A stretch of DNA of 64,000 bases, from positions 394,501 through 458,500 of the forward strand of contig SMSO01000004.1 in NCBI GenBank assembly GCA_004764695.1. Direction: 5' to 3'. The notes under the pieces were generated by a model. The model did no database searches and had not been told where the DNA came from. It was given only the letters and a program-made list of their open reading frames with translations. This DNA is from Schizochytrium sp. TIO01 (lineage: Eukaryota; Sar; Bigyra; Thraustochytrida; Thraustochytriidae). Below are positions 11,964 through 23,099 of the stretch, piece by piece. Within the stretch, counting starts at the first letter, position 1. Each line of letters opens with the position of its first letter. Position numbers and translations under genes: made by a program.

Positions 11964-14900
11964 ATGGAGGTAGCAAAGGCATCGCTCGTGGAGGGCACAC
12001 AGCTATGGTTTGCCGGCGACAGAGACACGTGGGACCTTTATGATCTTGTTGAAAGAAATGGGCGTATTGCTGAGGTGCAACCAGTTTTGGGAGGCGCCTC
12101 AAGCACTTTGGAGCTAAGCAAGGAAACTCGAAGGATGATGTACCTCGCAAACCCGGAGGTTGAAGCAGACATGACTCGACTCAGATATTTTCACGTGCCT
12201 GGAATACTGTACAACTTGAAGGAGAGATCCATGGCAAACGAACCTTACACATTCATAAGCCAGAGTGTGCTGGTAGCGGTGAACCCATTACAACCTATTG
12301 AGGACCCTGTAGATGTCTTAGGAGAGCCGGAAGCTGTCAATGTAGCACACCCATATGCGATCGCGGAGTCAGCTTATCAACAGCTCAAATTTGCCCTGCG
12401 CCGCGGCGACGAGGATTCTGACACCGCTGTAGACCAATCAATCATCATTGGAGGTGAGAGCGGTGCAGGTAAAACAACGTGCGCTAAAATGGTGCTTCGC
12501 CACCTCGTGCAGCGCGACAACAATGTCAACGATTCTCACACAGGCCTCGATGAAAAGCTCATGGAAAGTAACCCTATTCTTGAAGCCTTCGGAAACTCAG
12601 TGACCAGTCGCAACCATAACTCCTCTCGATTTGGTAAATTTCTCAAGCTACACTTTGCAGGCGGCAAGTCATCAAGGAAAAAAGTTTCGCTGGAGCTCGT
12701 CATTACTGGGGCTTCAGTGCAAACCTACCTTCTCGAGCGCTCTCGGGTAACATTTCATGTTAGAGGAGAGCGCAACTACCATGTGTTTTATCAGCTTATC
12801 CACGGTGCTGATAGCGGCCTTCGTGAGTACCTTTCCCTTGAAGATGTGGACTTTGAGTATCTTACACCCCAAGAACAGTCTTCGGATACCAAGGTTAGCA
12901 AGAAAGAAAGAAAGGCTGCCAAAGTCGATAAAATAAGCAAGAAAAATATGCCTTCGGAGGAGGAAGATGCAATCAATTTTCAGGAGCTTCTTAAATCCCT
13001 TGCGGTAATTGGTCTCGGCCATCAACCTGAGAGCAACGAGCTTGATCTAGAGGACGACATCACAGCTTCAGATGATGGAAAAGATATCTTTGGAATTCTC
13101 GCATCCATCCTCCATCTCGGTAACTTAGATTTTGAGGATCAAGATAGGCCTGGAGGAACCGCCGCTGTACCTGTAGATGATGGACCTTTGCACACAGCAG
13201 CACGCCTCCTTCAGATTGACGCAGACGATTTACTGAGGAGTTTTACTGAAGTCACAGTCAACACAGTAGGCGAATCAATCACGAAGCAGCGCAATGCATC
13301 GGCAGCAAGATTTGCTGTTGATGCAGTTGCCAAAACCCTCTATGTGGGTCTCTTTCAATACTTGGTGCAGCGTATCAATTCCTCACTGAACAACTCCGAC
13401 AATATTCAAGACCTTCCTTTTATTGGAGTGCTTGATATCTTTGGCTTTGAGAGCTTCGAGGTGAACGATTTTGAGCAGTTGTTAATCAATTATACAAATG
13501 AGGCGCTCCAGAGTTGTTTCAATGAACAAATTTTTGACGCTGAGGCCGCGATCTTTGAGAGTGAAGGTCTTATTGCAAGCGAAGCTGAGCGACAACCTCC
13601 AGAACCGAACATCGAGTGCGTCGAGCTTCTTGAAGGTGGAAAGAACAAAGCTGGTATTCTCTCTATGATTGACTCCGAGGCCAAGGCCCCGGGTGCCGAC
13701 GATGAGCGTTTGAATGCTTCCTTCCATCGAGAATTCCGCAACCACCCGAATTTTGGTAAGATACATCCACGTGATGCGAAAAGATGCTTCATGGTGAAGC
13801 ACTATGCCGGCGATGTTAAGTATACTGTGGGATCGTTCTTGCAAAAAAACTCCGATGCCTTACCTCCTGAAGTGGCAACAGTTTTTGCTGCAAGCTCGAG
13901 TGAGCTTATCCGTGCTGCCTTTGCAGCAGCTCAGGATAAAATCTCCAAAAAGGCCGCAGCAAGCGGAAAGAAGAAGAAGAAGCCTTCAAATTCGGTCACG
14001 AGCAAATTCTACAAGCAAATGCGATCTCTGATGGGCGAGCTTAATACTACTCGTTGCTCCTTTATTCGTTGCATCAAACCAAACCCTCGCATGAAACGTG
14101 GTTCAGGTGATGAGTGGCTTGACAATGCGTACATCACACCTCAGCTACACAACTTGAGCATTCCACAGACAGCCGAGGTACTCAAGGGTGGCTTGCCAGC
14201 ACGTGTAAATTTTGGCGTGTACCAGGACAAATATTCGAAACTTCTACCCCGTGATGTGCTGCGGATGTGGAAAGATTTAACCATGTCAGATCCTCGGGTT
14301 TTTGTAGAGGCCATCTTTTATGCATATTCCATTGACAAAGACTCCTACAAAATAGGTAAAACCATGGTTTTCTTTAAGTCTGGTATGCTGGATAAGGTCG
14401 AGGCTCTCTTGCAAGACGCTGTTCAGGGTGATCTGGATGAGGAGACTATCGATCGCTTCCGTGAAAGCTTTCAGCGCTGTCGCTGGCGGCGTATTCTGGT
14501 AAAGCTTCGCTTAGTTGGCACACTGGCTTTGCTTCTTACTGATGTGCGAGAAGCGAAGGAGCGGGAGCGAGAACTGGAGCGAGCAGAGAAGAAACGCCGT
14601 GAGATGGAAGCTCTTCGCAAAGCTCGCCTTGAGCGCGAACGTCGGATCACAGATCTTATCAAGACTGCAGCATCTGAAGTATCCGAAAGCAGAAATGTTC
14701 TAGCCGAACTGGAAAAGGAATATGAAAACGCAGAATCACCTGAAGAAAAGGACGATTTAGATAGGGAGATGGACAAAATCCGTCGCCGAATGGAAAAGGC
14801 CAAAGAAAAGGCCAAACGAATGTCTATCTCTCTCAATACGTCTCGCAAGGCAGATATGAACACTCGCAAGAGCGTTCGTATGTCCCTGGCACGAATGAGT

Positions 14901-16304
14901 GAACGCATATCTAGAAGACACAGCCTTGTAAGTGTACGCAATTCATTTCGTAAATCCACAGCTCGTGATTACGCTCCACCTCCTGAGGACGAAAGTGACG
15001 AACCAATGTACATTGCTGAAGGCTTAGAAATACTTCATCCTCAACACAAGAAATCAGGCATTTCCAAACTGTTTTGTCTAGTAAGCGGCAATAAGGAAAG
15101 TTCAGCGCAGCAGCAGCAACAACAACCATGGGAAGATTGCCGTTTGGCTTTCGTTGGTAGTCAAATTCGAATCTTTGCCTTTGATTCTCGCAGTGCTTCA
15201 GGCAGTTGGCGAGGGGAAGGTTCTCCTGTTCGACGTCATCAAGTTGACGCGAATTTGAAAATGGTTGCCGACGAGATGGCCGAGGACGCAAACGTTCTAA
15301 TTATCCAAAGACGAGATCCCCGGCATGATCTTAGTAGCAAAAGAGCTTTCGTTGAGATCTTTCGTCTTCGATTCCTTGACGATGAAGCAATGCATGAGTT
15401 TGAAGTCCGCTTCGAAGTCGCTAAGGAGTTTTTCTCACAAGAGACTCGCGAGGCACAGAACCTACTTCGTGGTGTATTCACAAAGAAGGATGGTACTCAA
15501 GACGTTGAAAAGAGTGAAACTGCACGTGAACTTGCAAGTCTCCTCTCTAGTGGCGCAATTACTCAAGAAGAATATGAGATGGGACTGTTTCTTCAAATGT
15601 CTTCTCAGGATGAACACTTGCATCGTTATGTTACGGTGTTTGGCAAGGATGCATACCAAGACTACAAGATCCAGTGCCCCAAATGCCATGAGATTCTCTT
15701 CAATCTTCCTTCTGAGCCTCTTGACGTTTGTCCGGAATGCGGTTACGAAGACCTGGAGAGTCCTGATGATCTTGAGATGGATGCTATTACGGCACGAAAT
15801 GAAGAAGAAAAGAAACGCAACCAAAGATTCAACGAAGATTTATCTGGTCAAGACGAGTTCCCCTTCTATGTGGCAACATCTGACAAGCAGCAATTTATCT
15901 TCGAAGCTCCGACGCATTCGCTTAAGACTGATCGTTTTACCTTTAATACGTTTGATGTCTTTAATGTACAATGGGTACGTCGGTTTGATGGCGAGAGTGA
16001 TTGGGAGCGTTATGTCATGTCCCATACATGGGCAGAGTACCGTGACTTCTTTTGCACTGAGGTCCTTGACATGGATGGCATCACAGCTGAAATTGAGCGT
16101 GATCTTCCACGCTTTGATATGGAGCCAAACTATGATGATGAGGCTGAAATGCGCGAGGATCTTGAGATGTTTCTCATCCAGTTTCTCCGCCAAGTCTACA
16201 TTCATGACTTGCTGCGCATCCCACAAATTCCCAAGTTCTTTGGCTATACCAAGGGAGATGCGCTGGTATCAGCCGGCTTTTCCGACGACGAAGATGACTA
16301 TTAA
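11964..16304 (+). CDS. Unconventional myosin heavy chain with zinc-finger and PX-like tail
   Basis: 1446 residues from ATG at 11964, one exon. The head carries the P-loop GESGAGKTT near 163, switch I NNSSRFGKF near 217, switch II DIFGFESFE near 490, a lysine-rich loop 2 near 650-672 and the actin-contact segment RCIKPN near 695. The TEDS-rule position, 16 residues before the DAVAK segment, is Glu, so the motor should not need head phosphorylation. No clear IQ motif follows the converter. Next come a charged coiled-coil-like region (about 855-960), an arginine/serine-rich segment, a PH-like strand pattern near 1050-1150, a CPKC...CPEC zinc ribbon near 1237-1259, and a C-terminal stretch (about 1290-1430) resembling a PX phosphoinositide-binding domain. 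Myosins with PX tails are known in stramenopiles. Membrane cargo transport on actin is the likely role. Motor assignment is certain; tail domains are tentative. Confidence 0.94.
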   Translation: MEVAKASLVEGTQLWFAGDRDTWDLYDLVERNGRIAEVQPVLGGASSTLELSKETRRMMYLANPEVEADMTRLRYFHVPGILYNLKERSMANEPYTFISQSVLVAVNPLQPIEDPVDVLGEPEAVNVAHPYAIAESAYQQLKFALRRGDEDSDTAVDQSIIIGGESGAGKTTCAKMVLRHLVQRDNNVNDSHTGLDEKLMESNPILEAFGNSVTSRNHNSSRFGKFLKLHFAGGKSSRKKVSLELVITGASVQTYLLERSRVTFHVRGERNYHVFYQLIHGADSGLREYLSLEDVDFEYLTPQEQSSDTKVSKKERKAAKVDKISKKNMPSEEEDAINFQELLKSLAVIGLGHQPESNELDLEDDITASDDGKDIFGILASILHLGNLDFEDQDRPGGTAAVPVDDGPLHTAARLLQIDADDLLRSFTEVTVNTVGESITKQRNASAARFAVDAVAKTLYVGLFQYLVQRINSSLNNSDNIQDLPFIGVLDIFGFESFEVNDFEQLLINYTNEALQSCFNEQIFDAEAAIFESEGLIASEAERQPPEPNIECVELLEGGKNKAGILSMIDSEAKAPGADDERLNASFHREFRNHPNFGKIHPRDAKRCFMVKHYAGDVKYTVGSFLQKNSDALPPEVATVFAASSSELIRAAFAAAQDKISKKAAASGKKKKKPSNSVTSKFYKQMRSLMGELNTTRCSFIRCIKPNPRMKRGSGDEWLDNAYITPQLHNLSIPQTAEVLKGGLPARVNFGVYQDKYSKLLPRDVLRMWKDLTMSDPRVFVEAIFYAYSIDKDSYKIGKTMVFFKSGMLDKVEALLQDAVQGDLDEETIDRFRESFQRCRWRRILVKLRLVGTLALLLTDVREAKERERELERAEKKRREMEALRKARLERERRITDLIKTAASEVSESRNVLAELEKEYENAESPEEKDDLDREMDKIRRRMEKAKEKAKRMSISLNTSRKADMNTRKSVRMSLARMSERISRRHSLVSVRNSFRKSTARDYAPPPEDESDEPMYIAEGLEILHPQHKKSGISKLFCLVSGNKESSAQQQQQQPWEDCRLAFVGSQIRIFAFDSRSASGSWRGEGSPVRRHQVDANLKMVADEMAEDANVLIIQRRDPRHDLSSKRAFVEIFRLRFLDDEAMHEFEVRFEVAKEFFSQETREAQNLLRGVFTKKDGTQDVEKSETARELASLLSSGAITQEEYEMGLFLQMSSQDEHLHRYVTVFGKDAYQDYKIQCPKCHEILFNLPSEPLDVCPECGYEDLESPDDLEMDAITARNEEEKKRNQRFNEDLSGQDEFPFYVATSDKQQFIFEAPTHSLKTDRFTFNTFDVFNVQWVRRFDGESDWERYVMSHTWAEYRDFFCTEVLDMDGITAEIERDLPRFDMEPNYDDEAEMREDLEMFLIQFLRQVYIHDLLRIPQIPKFFGYTKGDALVSAGFSDDEDDY

Positions 16305-19300
16305 GTATGATCACAAACCTGTAAAGGACAACTTATCCGTAGGAATAATGCAGCGCAAACGTGTAACATGCTGCACCATCCTTCGACTCTATCTAATACA
16401 AGGCCTAGTAGATAGTACTTCTGACGTCACTATCCTTCTACAACATCAGGTACTCCCCTACTTTTACAACGACTACCATTTGGCCATGATTTCTCTATAT
16501 AACAATTATCAAATTTACCATTTTCGATTCACAAAAAGACTAATACCATTATCTTCAAGCTTCAAGTTAGTTGTGCAAATTGACCGAGTAATTGTAATCA
16601 ATTCGAACCAACGAGATTCGTGCTAACCCGGCTATCCCATTCTTCTTCATCGTTATGCACTATTGCTTTTCTCAGGTTACCTACCTCCTGATTGGTTCTA
16701 CTCTATAGAACATTCATTCCACATTGGTAGCACCTATTATGCCTAGTAGATAATATGCTTCCAGGTCCCACCTACCTAGGTACCTGTATAGTACTTCCTA
16801 TGTACGACTTCTAGCCCTGCCATGATGCTTGCCATCCTCCTTGTAACTTGAGGTTGCAGAGTTTCTGTGTTTGACACCAACCTATGCACAAAGCAGGGGC
16901 TGATAGTTAGTCTCTTTGGTCTTAAAGCTTGGCAGGTTATGAACTCAGCAAGTGGCTGGCTCCAGCACCTGGCACTTGAACCGGAGATTCAAGCTTCGCT
17001 GTTTGGGAATGGACTTAAAGGAGAGCGGCTCGTGCTGTTTTCATAGTAACAGAGGGAGCCTTCGGCTTAGACGTCTGCGGGGATGGCCTACACCACAGAA
17101 ACAATTGCCAAATTAAAAAGTGCGGATTTTTACGAACGAGGGATTGACTCCTAGCTTTTGATAAATAAGCTTGGGTTCGCAAACACTAAATGTGCTTCTC
17201 GGACCATCACATGCGCGAGTGCGGAATGATTTTTAACCATAAAAATCGTCTCGGACTTTTATTAAAAATTGCATGCAGGCCTAGAGAAGGATTAGATCAC
17301 TGTTAATGCACACGAAGCTTGCGACAGATGGGGACGAGATTGTGGTTATGAGACTGTCCAGGAAGATTGTTGCCCTCGTGGCAACTTATCATTTTTGCCA
17401 AATCGGGTTCTTGGAATTCGCACTTTCAGAATTTCGAGCTGTCTATATCCGAACCCCATTCGGATTGGGTGTGTGGCCTGAAGACACGAGGTTTATGGTT
17501 TCTTCAAGTCGCTCAGTAGTAGGCATTACAACTGTTTTCTCTACGGAGTGAAGCTGTAAGCCAATGTTAAGCGTTCATACTGCCTGATAACCAGTTATTC
17601 CGTGGAAGGGAAGTTTCCCCTTCAAGAGTACACAAGTCCTTTGAGCTTGCACAAACAACCCCGAAGACTTGAGGAGTACTTACTACAGCATTTTCTCTTT
17701 GAGGATTTCCTCCTGCTGAATGCAGCATTCAACCTTTGCGTAGTAGAGTGAATTCGAGCAAATTAAAATTGCATAACATTGGAAGACTGAAGCTGTCTTT
17801 ATTTTTAGAAAAAGAAAAACATCGTTGGTATCTGCCACATGCCTCAGCATTCACCTTCTCATCGCCTTAAATCAATTTTGATCTACTCCCTTCTATTTAC
17901 ATACATTCAAGCAAGCTCCTGTCTTATCTCTAACCGCCAATCAGACCTTCTCAGTTGCGTCAGACCCTGAGTGTCCGAATCGCATTCAGTGAAACTAGCG
18001 ACCCCTGCTGCTGCTTCTGCTGATTGTGCTGATGCCCTCATTCGAGCTCCAGCTCCGATCCAAATTGACCCTGAGCTAGCTAGCTCCGATCCATTCTCAA
18101 CAAATCTGCTTCTGCATTGCAACTAAAATTCGAGCGCACGCCTCTTTTTGCTTTCGTAAGTTACCTCCATCTCCTTCCGCTTGGGTTCTCTCTTTAAATT
18201 AGTATCATTGCTTCCCGTGCAAATGTTTTATCCCATTGTTCCCGCCCACAAAAAACAAAAACCAAGATACGGGGAATACATTGTGTCCTTTATCTACGCA
18301 CGGGTCCTGCTAATAGTTATGACGGTGCTGGAAAATAGTAAAAAAGAAGAAGGTCTAGGTTTATGTAAAATGTACTATTATAGACTGCTGGTATCTAGGT
18401 ACTTCTGACACCCTCTGCTTGTTTCTTACGAGCTCGACTTGGAGGTCTTTGCTTCATGTTGTTTATTACTTTCATAAAAATCATATCGCTCAAGTTTGCC
18501 TTCCAAAACCATGATAGAAAGCATGGCAGGTACCTTAGGTAGGCATTGAACTGGAGTTTGTCTGTCTTTCTTTATGTCTGTCTGCTCCACACTAAAGGTG
18601 TGCGATCAGGTTGAGACTCTACTACGTAAATAGTAGGTATGGAGTCTTACGCGCGTGCAGAGAGAGAGAGTATGAAGCAGAATGAATGATCAATTGATTG
18701 AATCAGCGATGACCCTGATCGATTGCCGAGGTAGTTTGAAATTGGGCAGCTACTGGGAGAGGGCGTGCTCGATGCTGAATATAAACCAGACCTGCTGTGC
18801 GGAGTATTGCAATAAAAAACGAGTGCAGATCGTGGTTTCTGTGCAAATCGTTTTCCCAACTAGAAGGTGAGCAAACCCGGTTCATAGTGTTAGGCAGTGT
18901 CATTCAACACCACTGTTACTAATCTTATCTATCGAGTACCACAAAAAGGTGCTGCCGTCGCCTGGTTTTTCCTGTTGGCTCTTCAGGCTTGCTCACTTCT
19001 TAAGCGATGCTACGAATACTTGCAATTTTTGTAGTGTTGTGATATCAATTGAAAGAGTAGCAGTCTTCGATATCGTCTTACTGATTTACAAACAACAAAA
19101 CAATACAAAGTCATTTATCATATCGCTCTCAATGTTCAATCATTTGAAGGTACCTAGGTAGGTAATGTCATCATTGCACTCTCGTCGTAATTATGAAATC
19201 GCATGCTGTACTAATTCTCCCTCAATCTTGAACGATTGAAACTGAGAGCTTAGTTACGACATGAGCACTTTGGTTTTGCTCACTTATTCCTTGTCAAATA

Positions 19301-20741
19301 GTTCGATAAGAACCAGAGCAAAAGGTCTTCGAAGCAATGAATTGCAACCAAAACTCGTTGAACCTCACAACCTTGGTTGCAAGTAGTACTTATAGTAATG
19401 AAGAATGCAAAGCTTATTTAATTAATTTTACTTCATTAAAAATATAATAGAAAAAGTTTGAATTTATTTTTTAAAAAAGGAAAAGAAGAAAAAAAGTGTT
19501 ACTTCATCATTAATGATCACTTACCATTATCCATTAGCTAATGCAACCAGGAGTAATTACAAGACTCGTGTACAGCTCCCTCGCAGACCTAGCTGGCTTA
19601 CTATTAATGTATAGTAAGTACTCTAGTAGCAAGGTTCCTGCGGAGACACTTTTTTTCGAAGAGCAAACCACTAAACAGCAAATTGAAGATCAACTATTTA
19701 TTATTTTATTTATTAATTTACTTCTTCTGCCAAGGTTTGAGTTGCTACCGGTATCAAACTTGCTACGTTGGTGCATGGGGAGGCTGAAGGGTGAGAAACT
19801 GACAGCCTTGAAGTGAAAGCTGCAAGTGTCTTCAACTTCCACTGCACAATCTGCTCGAGCACGTGCTCCTAAAGCTATGCATACCAAATATACAGTTTTA
19901 CTGCATGTTGTCAAAAAAGGGAAACAATCTAACAAATATAAGGGAAACAAGCTTAGGCGCACTTAGAAGCACTATCGTACTCGCGTTTATGCGCCCGTGC
20001 AGGTCTTCAAGTTCTTGCAAAGCGCGACCACTGAGAGAACTAGTCTGCGAACATGCCTACTTCAAAGAGCACCATGCTTGCAGGGATTGCTTCTCCAACC
20101 TCTTCTTCGACTGTCGCACTTTCTTCTTTCTATCGTCCCTACTATCACAAAAGGGGTTTTTGCTCATCTACCTATCATTATAATGATCAATGTTTATTTT
20201 AATTAATGAAACTTTAAAGTTAAAAAAAATTAAAATTAAAATCAGCATGAAATAAGCAAGAGTAATTAACACTTCACGTGGAAGACGTCGAACATTATTG
20301 CCTTGGAAGAAATAAAACCCCTTTCTCAGTGATCCACTCTTACGCTCGCTCGCTCGCTCTCTCTCTCACACACACATAGCCTTTGTTAAAAAGTTGTCAA
20401 CTACGGCGGCTAAAGAAGCCCTAGTAGGTGCTATTCTATCCTCAACTAGTGTTGACACTAGTAGCTTTATTATTCTAGTAGCACTCAATCACCTTCCGTC
20501 GACGATCGCATGCAAGCCCTTTGCTGCAGTTCTCCAACGCCGAAGATTGTTGCGGAGCCCGCGTTGCTTGCTGGCAGCGGACTCCTAGCACCCTCTCCTC
20601 GGTGCTGCGACACGTACACAGATCTCTTTTGATTGCCGCAGCTCTACTCTTTCACGAAACTCGCCATTCCCAGGACCGGAACAGCGCGTGCAGCAGGGCT
20701 TCTGCTTTACTACGTTTTAACCATTTTTATTTGAATTAATT
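16305..20741. other. Long intergenic region upstream of the bHLH gene
   Basis: About 4.4 kb with no convincing gene. Short open frames (81 codons at 17306, 91 at 19541, 106 at 19863) lack domains and have noncoding composition. Short CTAGGTACCTAGGTAGG-type palindromic strings recur near 16775, 18530 and 19152. A CT/CA microsatellite lies at 20343-20378. Confidence 0.5.
20275..20280. promoter_or_regulatory. Canonical E-box CACGTG upstream of a bHLH-like gene
   Basis: CACGTG about 460 bases before the start of the bHLH-like gene, followed at 20284-20289 by GACGTC, a CRE-like palindrome. bHLH proteins bind CANNTG, so autoregulation is possible. A six-base match alone is weak evidence. Confidence 0.25.
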
Positions 20742-22241
20742 ATGGCGTTTTACGGCGAGGATACCTTTTGTGAAGGTCGAGGAGTTTACGATGCTCCTCC
20801 TTCTGTGACCTATATGCCGACATTTACGACTTCTGTGGATCCTTCAGCCACCATGACGGCTCCTGAGGCTCCGGATGTTCTGGACCCGATGCTCGACATG
20901 TTCGCTGTTGACGCTCTTGGACCTCGAGGCGATGCTTCCAGCCTTCTGGGAGATGACTACGGAGCACAGCCCTATAGCCTTGCTCCAGGAAGTGACATGA
21001 TGGACGTCCAGGGCTCAGGTTTGCCGCCATTGCCAAGCTTTTACTCTCGTCAGGACACTTATTATGCCGGTACGATGCCTGCTCGAGGCATGATACACGG
21101 TGCACCACACCCTTCTCACCACATGCACCAACAACAACAGCATCGTCAGCAACATCAACAGCATCACATGCACCAGCAGCAATTTCACTTGCAACACCAA
21201 CACCAACAGCAGGACTACGGATATGGAGCCCCAACTGTTGAAGAGATGCAGGGATATGAGGCCATGGAAATGGCTAAACCCCCTGTTGACAAGAGCTTTT
21301 ACATGGATACACAAATGTCCTACCGAACTGTAAACCCATCATTCTCGGGCCCTTCGGCGCAACTGCAACAGAGTCAAACCTCAGCAATCTCCGTGCCACC
21401 TCATGTACCGCCCAGTGCTCGTTCTGCAGTGCCACCGGTGCCAACTTCTGCTAGGGCACCTGCACAATCCGCTTCACAGGACATACAACCACTTCCACTT
21501 TCATCCCCTGCAGCGACCGCCTCAAATATCAAAACCACAACTGCAACTTCAACGCCAACAACGGATGCACCATCCAATGCGTCCGCCGCCGCCGATTCAG
21601 CCACAGGGGCTGCGGCCCCGAAAAAGCCTCGTGCACGCCGCGTCAAGTTAACGCCTGAAGAACGCGAAGCACGCCGGAAACAACGCCTTGCGATGCGTAA
21701 ACAAAGGAAATCTGTGCGTGAAAAGGCACGTCGCAGCAAGGAGAATGACTACTATGAGGAACTCGCAGACCTGTGCGGGTTACCCAAAGAAAATCGCGAT
21801 AAGGCGACTATCTTGGAAGCTGTCATCAAAGCCATTGATGAGGGAGAAGACATTGCGCTCAATGCCGGGGCACACGCATCCTCGTCCTCGGATGAAGATA
21901 ACCAGTGTGCCGACGGAAGCGGGGCGATCCCAAAGCTTGAGCCACACACTTCCCCAAAGTCCATTGACGATACCCCAAAACAGCAGGAGCGTCACCAGAG
22001 GTTCAACCAAGACAACAATGCCGCACCCACGGACAGTCCTGCAGACATGGACTGGGATGATTTCATTGATGATCAGCCTGTCCCCCACATGAAATATGAA
22101 ATCAATGACTCGGACCTTGAGGATTCAAGACCCCATCGCCGCCGTCGCCATAGCAAAACATCCATTAACCAGCCCATGCGCGTGACCGCACCACCAATGC
22201 CGATTGATGCGGCAGACCTCCCGCCTCCCATCTCCTTTTAA
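20742..22241 (+). CDS. bHLH-like transcription factor with glutamine/histidine-rich region
   Basis: 499 residues from ATG at 20742, no intron. Most of the protein is disordered: a Gln/His-rich block at about 125-165 and a long Pro/Ser/Thr/Ala-rich block at 200-285. The only ordered-looking part is about 310-370. It opens with a strongly basic segment (KQRKSVREKARRSKENDYY), followed by EELADLCGLPKENRDKAT and ILEAVIKAI. That spacing matches basic region, helix 1, short loop and helix 2 of a bHLH domain, with the expected ERR-like basic motif replaced by KARRSK. An acidic, tryptophan-containing patch (DMDWDDFIDD) near 435 could be an activation segment. A nuclear sequence-specific DNA-binding role is inferred; the target genes and dimer partner are unknown. 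Confidence 0.75.
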   Translation: MAFYGEDTFCEGRGVYDAPPSVTYMPTFTTSVDPSATMTAPEAPDVLDPMLDMFAVDALGPRGDASSLLGDDYGAQPYSLAPGSDMMDVQGSGLPPLPSFYSRQDTYYAGTMPARGMIHGAPHPSHHMHQQQQHRQQHQQHHMHQQQFHLQHQHQQQDYGYGAPTVEEMQGYEAMEMAKPPVDKSFYMDTQMSYRTVNPSFSGPSAQLQQSQTSAISVPPHVPPSARSAVPPVPTSARAPAQSASQDIQPLPLSSPAATASNIKTTTATSTPTTDAPSNASAAADSATGAAAPKKPRARRVKLTPEEREARRKQRLAMRKQRKSVREKARRSKENDYYEELADLCGLPKENRDKATILEAVIKAIDEGEDIALNAGAHASSSSDEDNQCADGSGAIPKLEPHTSPKSIDDTPKQQERHQRFNQDNNAAPTDSPADMDWDDFIDDQPVPHMKYEINDSDLEDSRPHRRRRHSKTSINQPMRVTAPPMPIDAADLPPPISF

Positions 22242-23099
22242 TTTTCCTTATGAAGTTCCGCTGACGATTGTGAAATAGTATATTTCAAATCGAAATAGGC
22301 GCTTTTGTTCGTGCAGAGTTTGCTGTGCAAACTTCTCCAACGCATCCATTGAAGAGACGAAACTCTGAGTGAATCGTGATGATGAGTAGACAAGATTTAT
22401 TCACGGCTCAAAACTAGAAAAACCTACGACCTCCGTAGTTGCTACCATATGTACACACAGCAACACCGAATCACTTGGAATCGTCTTCCTCTTTTAAGCA
22501 AACAAGGCATGTCATGCGTTCGCGAAGTGGACCTTACTCGCTTGAATTTCAATGGATTTATTGATCCCCCCGTACCTGAACTTATGTCTTATGATTCCCG
22601 CAGCAACTTGTGTTCGTTCATGAAGCAGCATGTTATATTGCTTCATTACACAAATCTGTCAAAGCAACGTAAAAATTTGCTTTCGTTCTTCGCGAAACTT
22701 TTTTTTGTTGTATGTTTTGTTGCTGCAGGGAGAAAAAATAATGAATATTTGAAGTGTTATCAATGTCTCATCAATTCGAATACATATTTTTGTTATCATA
22801 TATATAACTTGAGTTGCAAAAAACAATAGGACTTAAAGTATGCCACTAGGTCAGGGCATCTTCTCATTAGTAGGCAGAGCTTCTTCAATGGCCTTTCCAT
22901 TTACTTCATGAGCAGCTGGAAAGAAGACACGAGGATGACTGGAGAATTATTATAAAATTGTTGGTGTTCATGTAATTGTAAGTATATTGCAGGGTTAATG
23001 TTGCATAAGTGTACTTCAGGTGTACACGGGTTTCTCTTTTTTTTTTTGTGAGTGGACCTTCACTCTTTAAATATATTATGATCTTGTACATCAAGACGT
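22242..23099. other. Convergent 3' intergenic region
   Basis: It lies between the 3' ends of a rightward and a leftward gene, so it holds both terminators. AT-rich. A 126-codon frame at 22449-22829 is cysteine/leucine-rich with no domain and is probably not a gene. Confidence 0.5.

Noticed and set aside
16590-16625. tRNA gene suggested by a TTCGAACC B-box-like string on the minus strand
   Set aside because: The B box is imperfect and no acceptor or anticodon stem pairs at the required distances.
15325-16626. 433-codon ORF overlapping the myosin 3' end in another frame
   Set aside because: It is a shadow frame. The myosin frame continues through it with clear tail motifs, and the alternative product has no domain.
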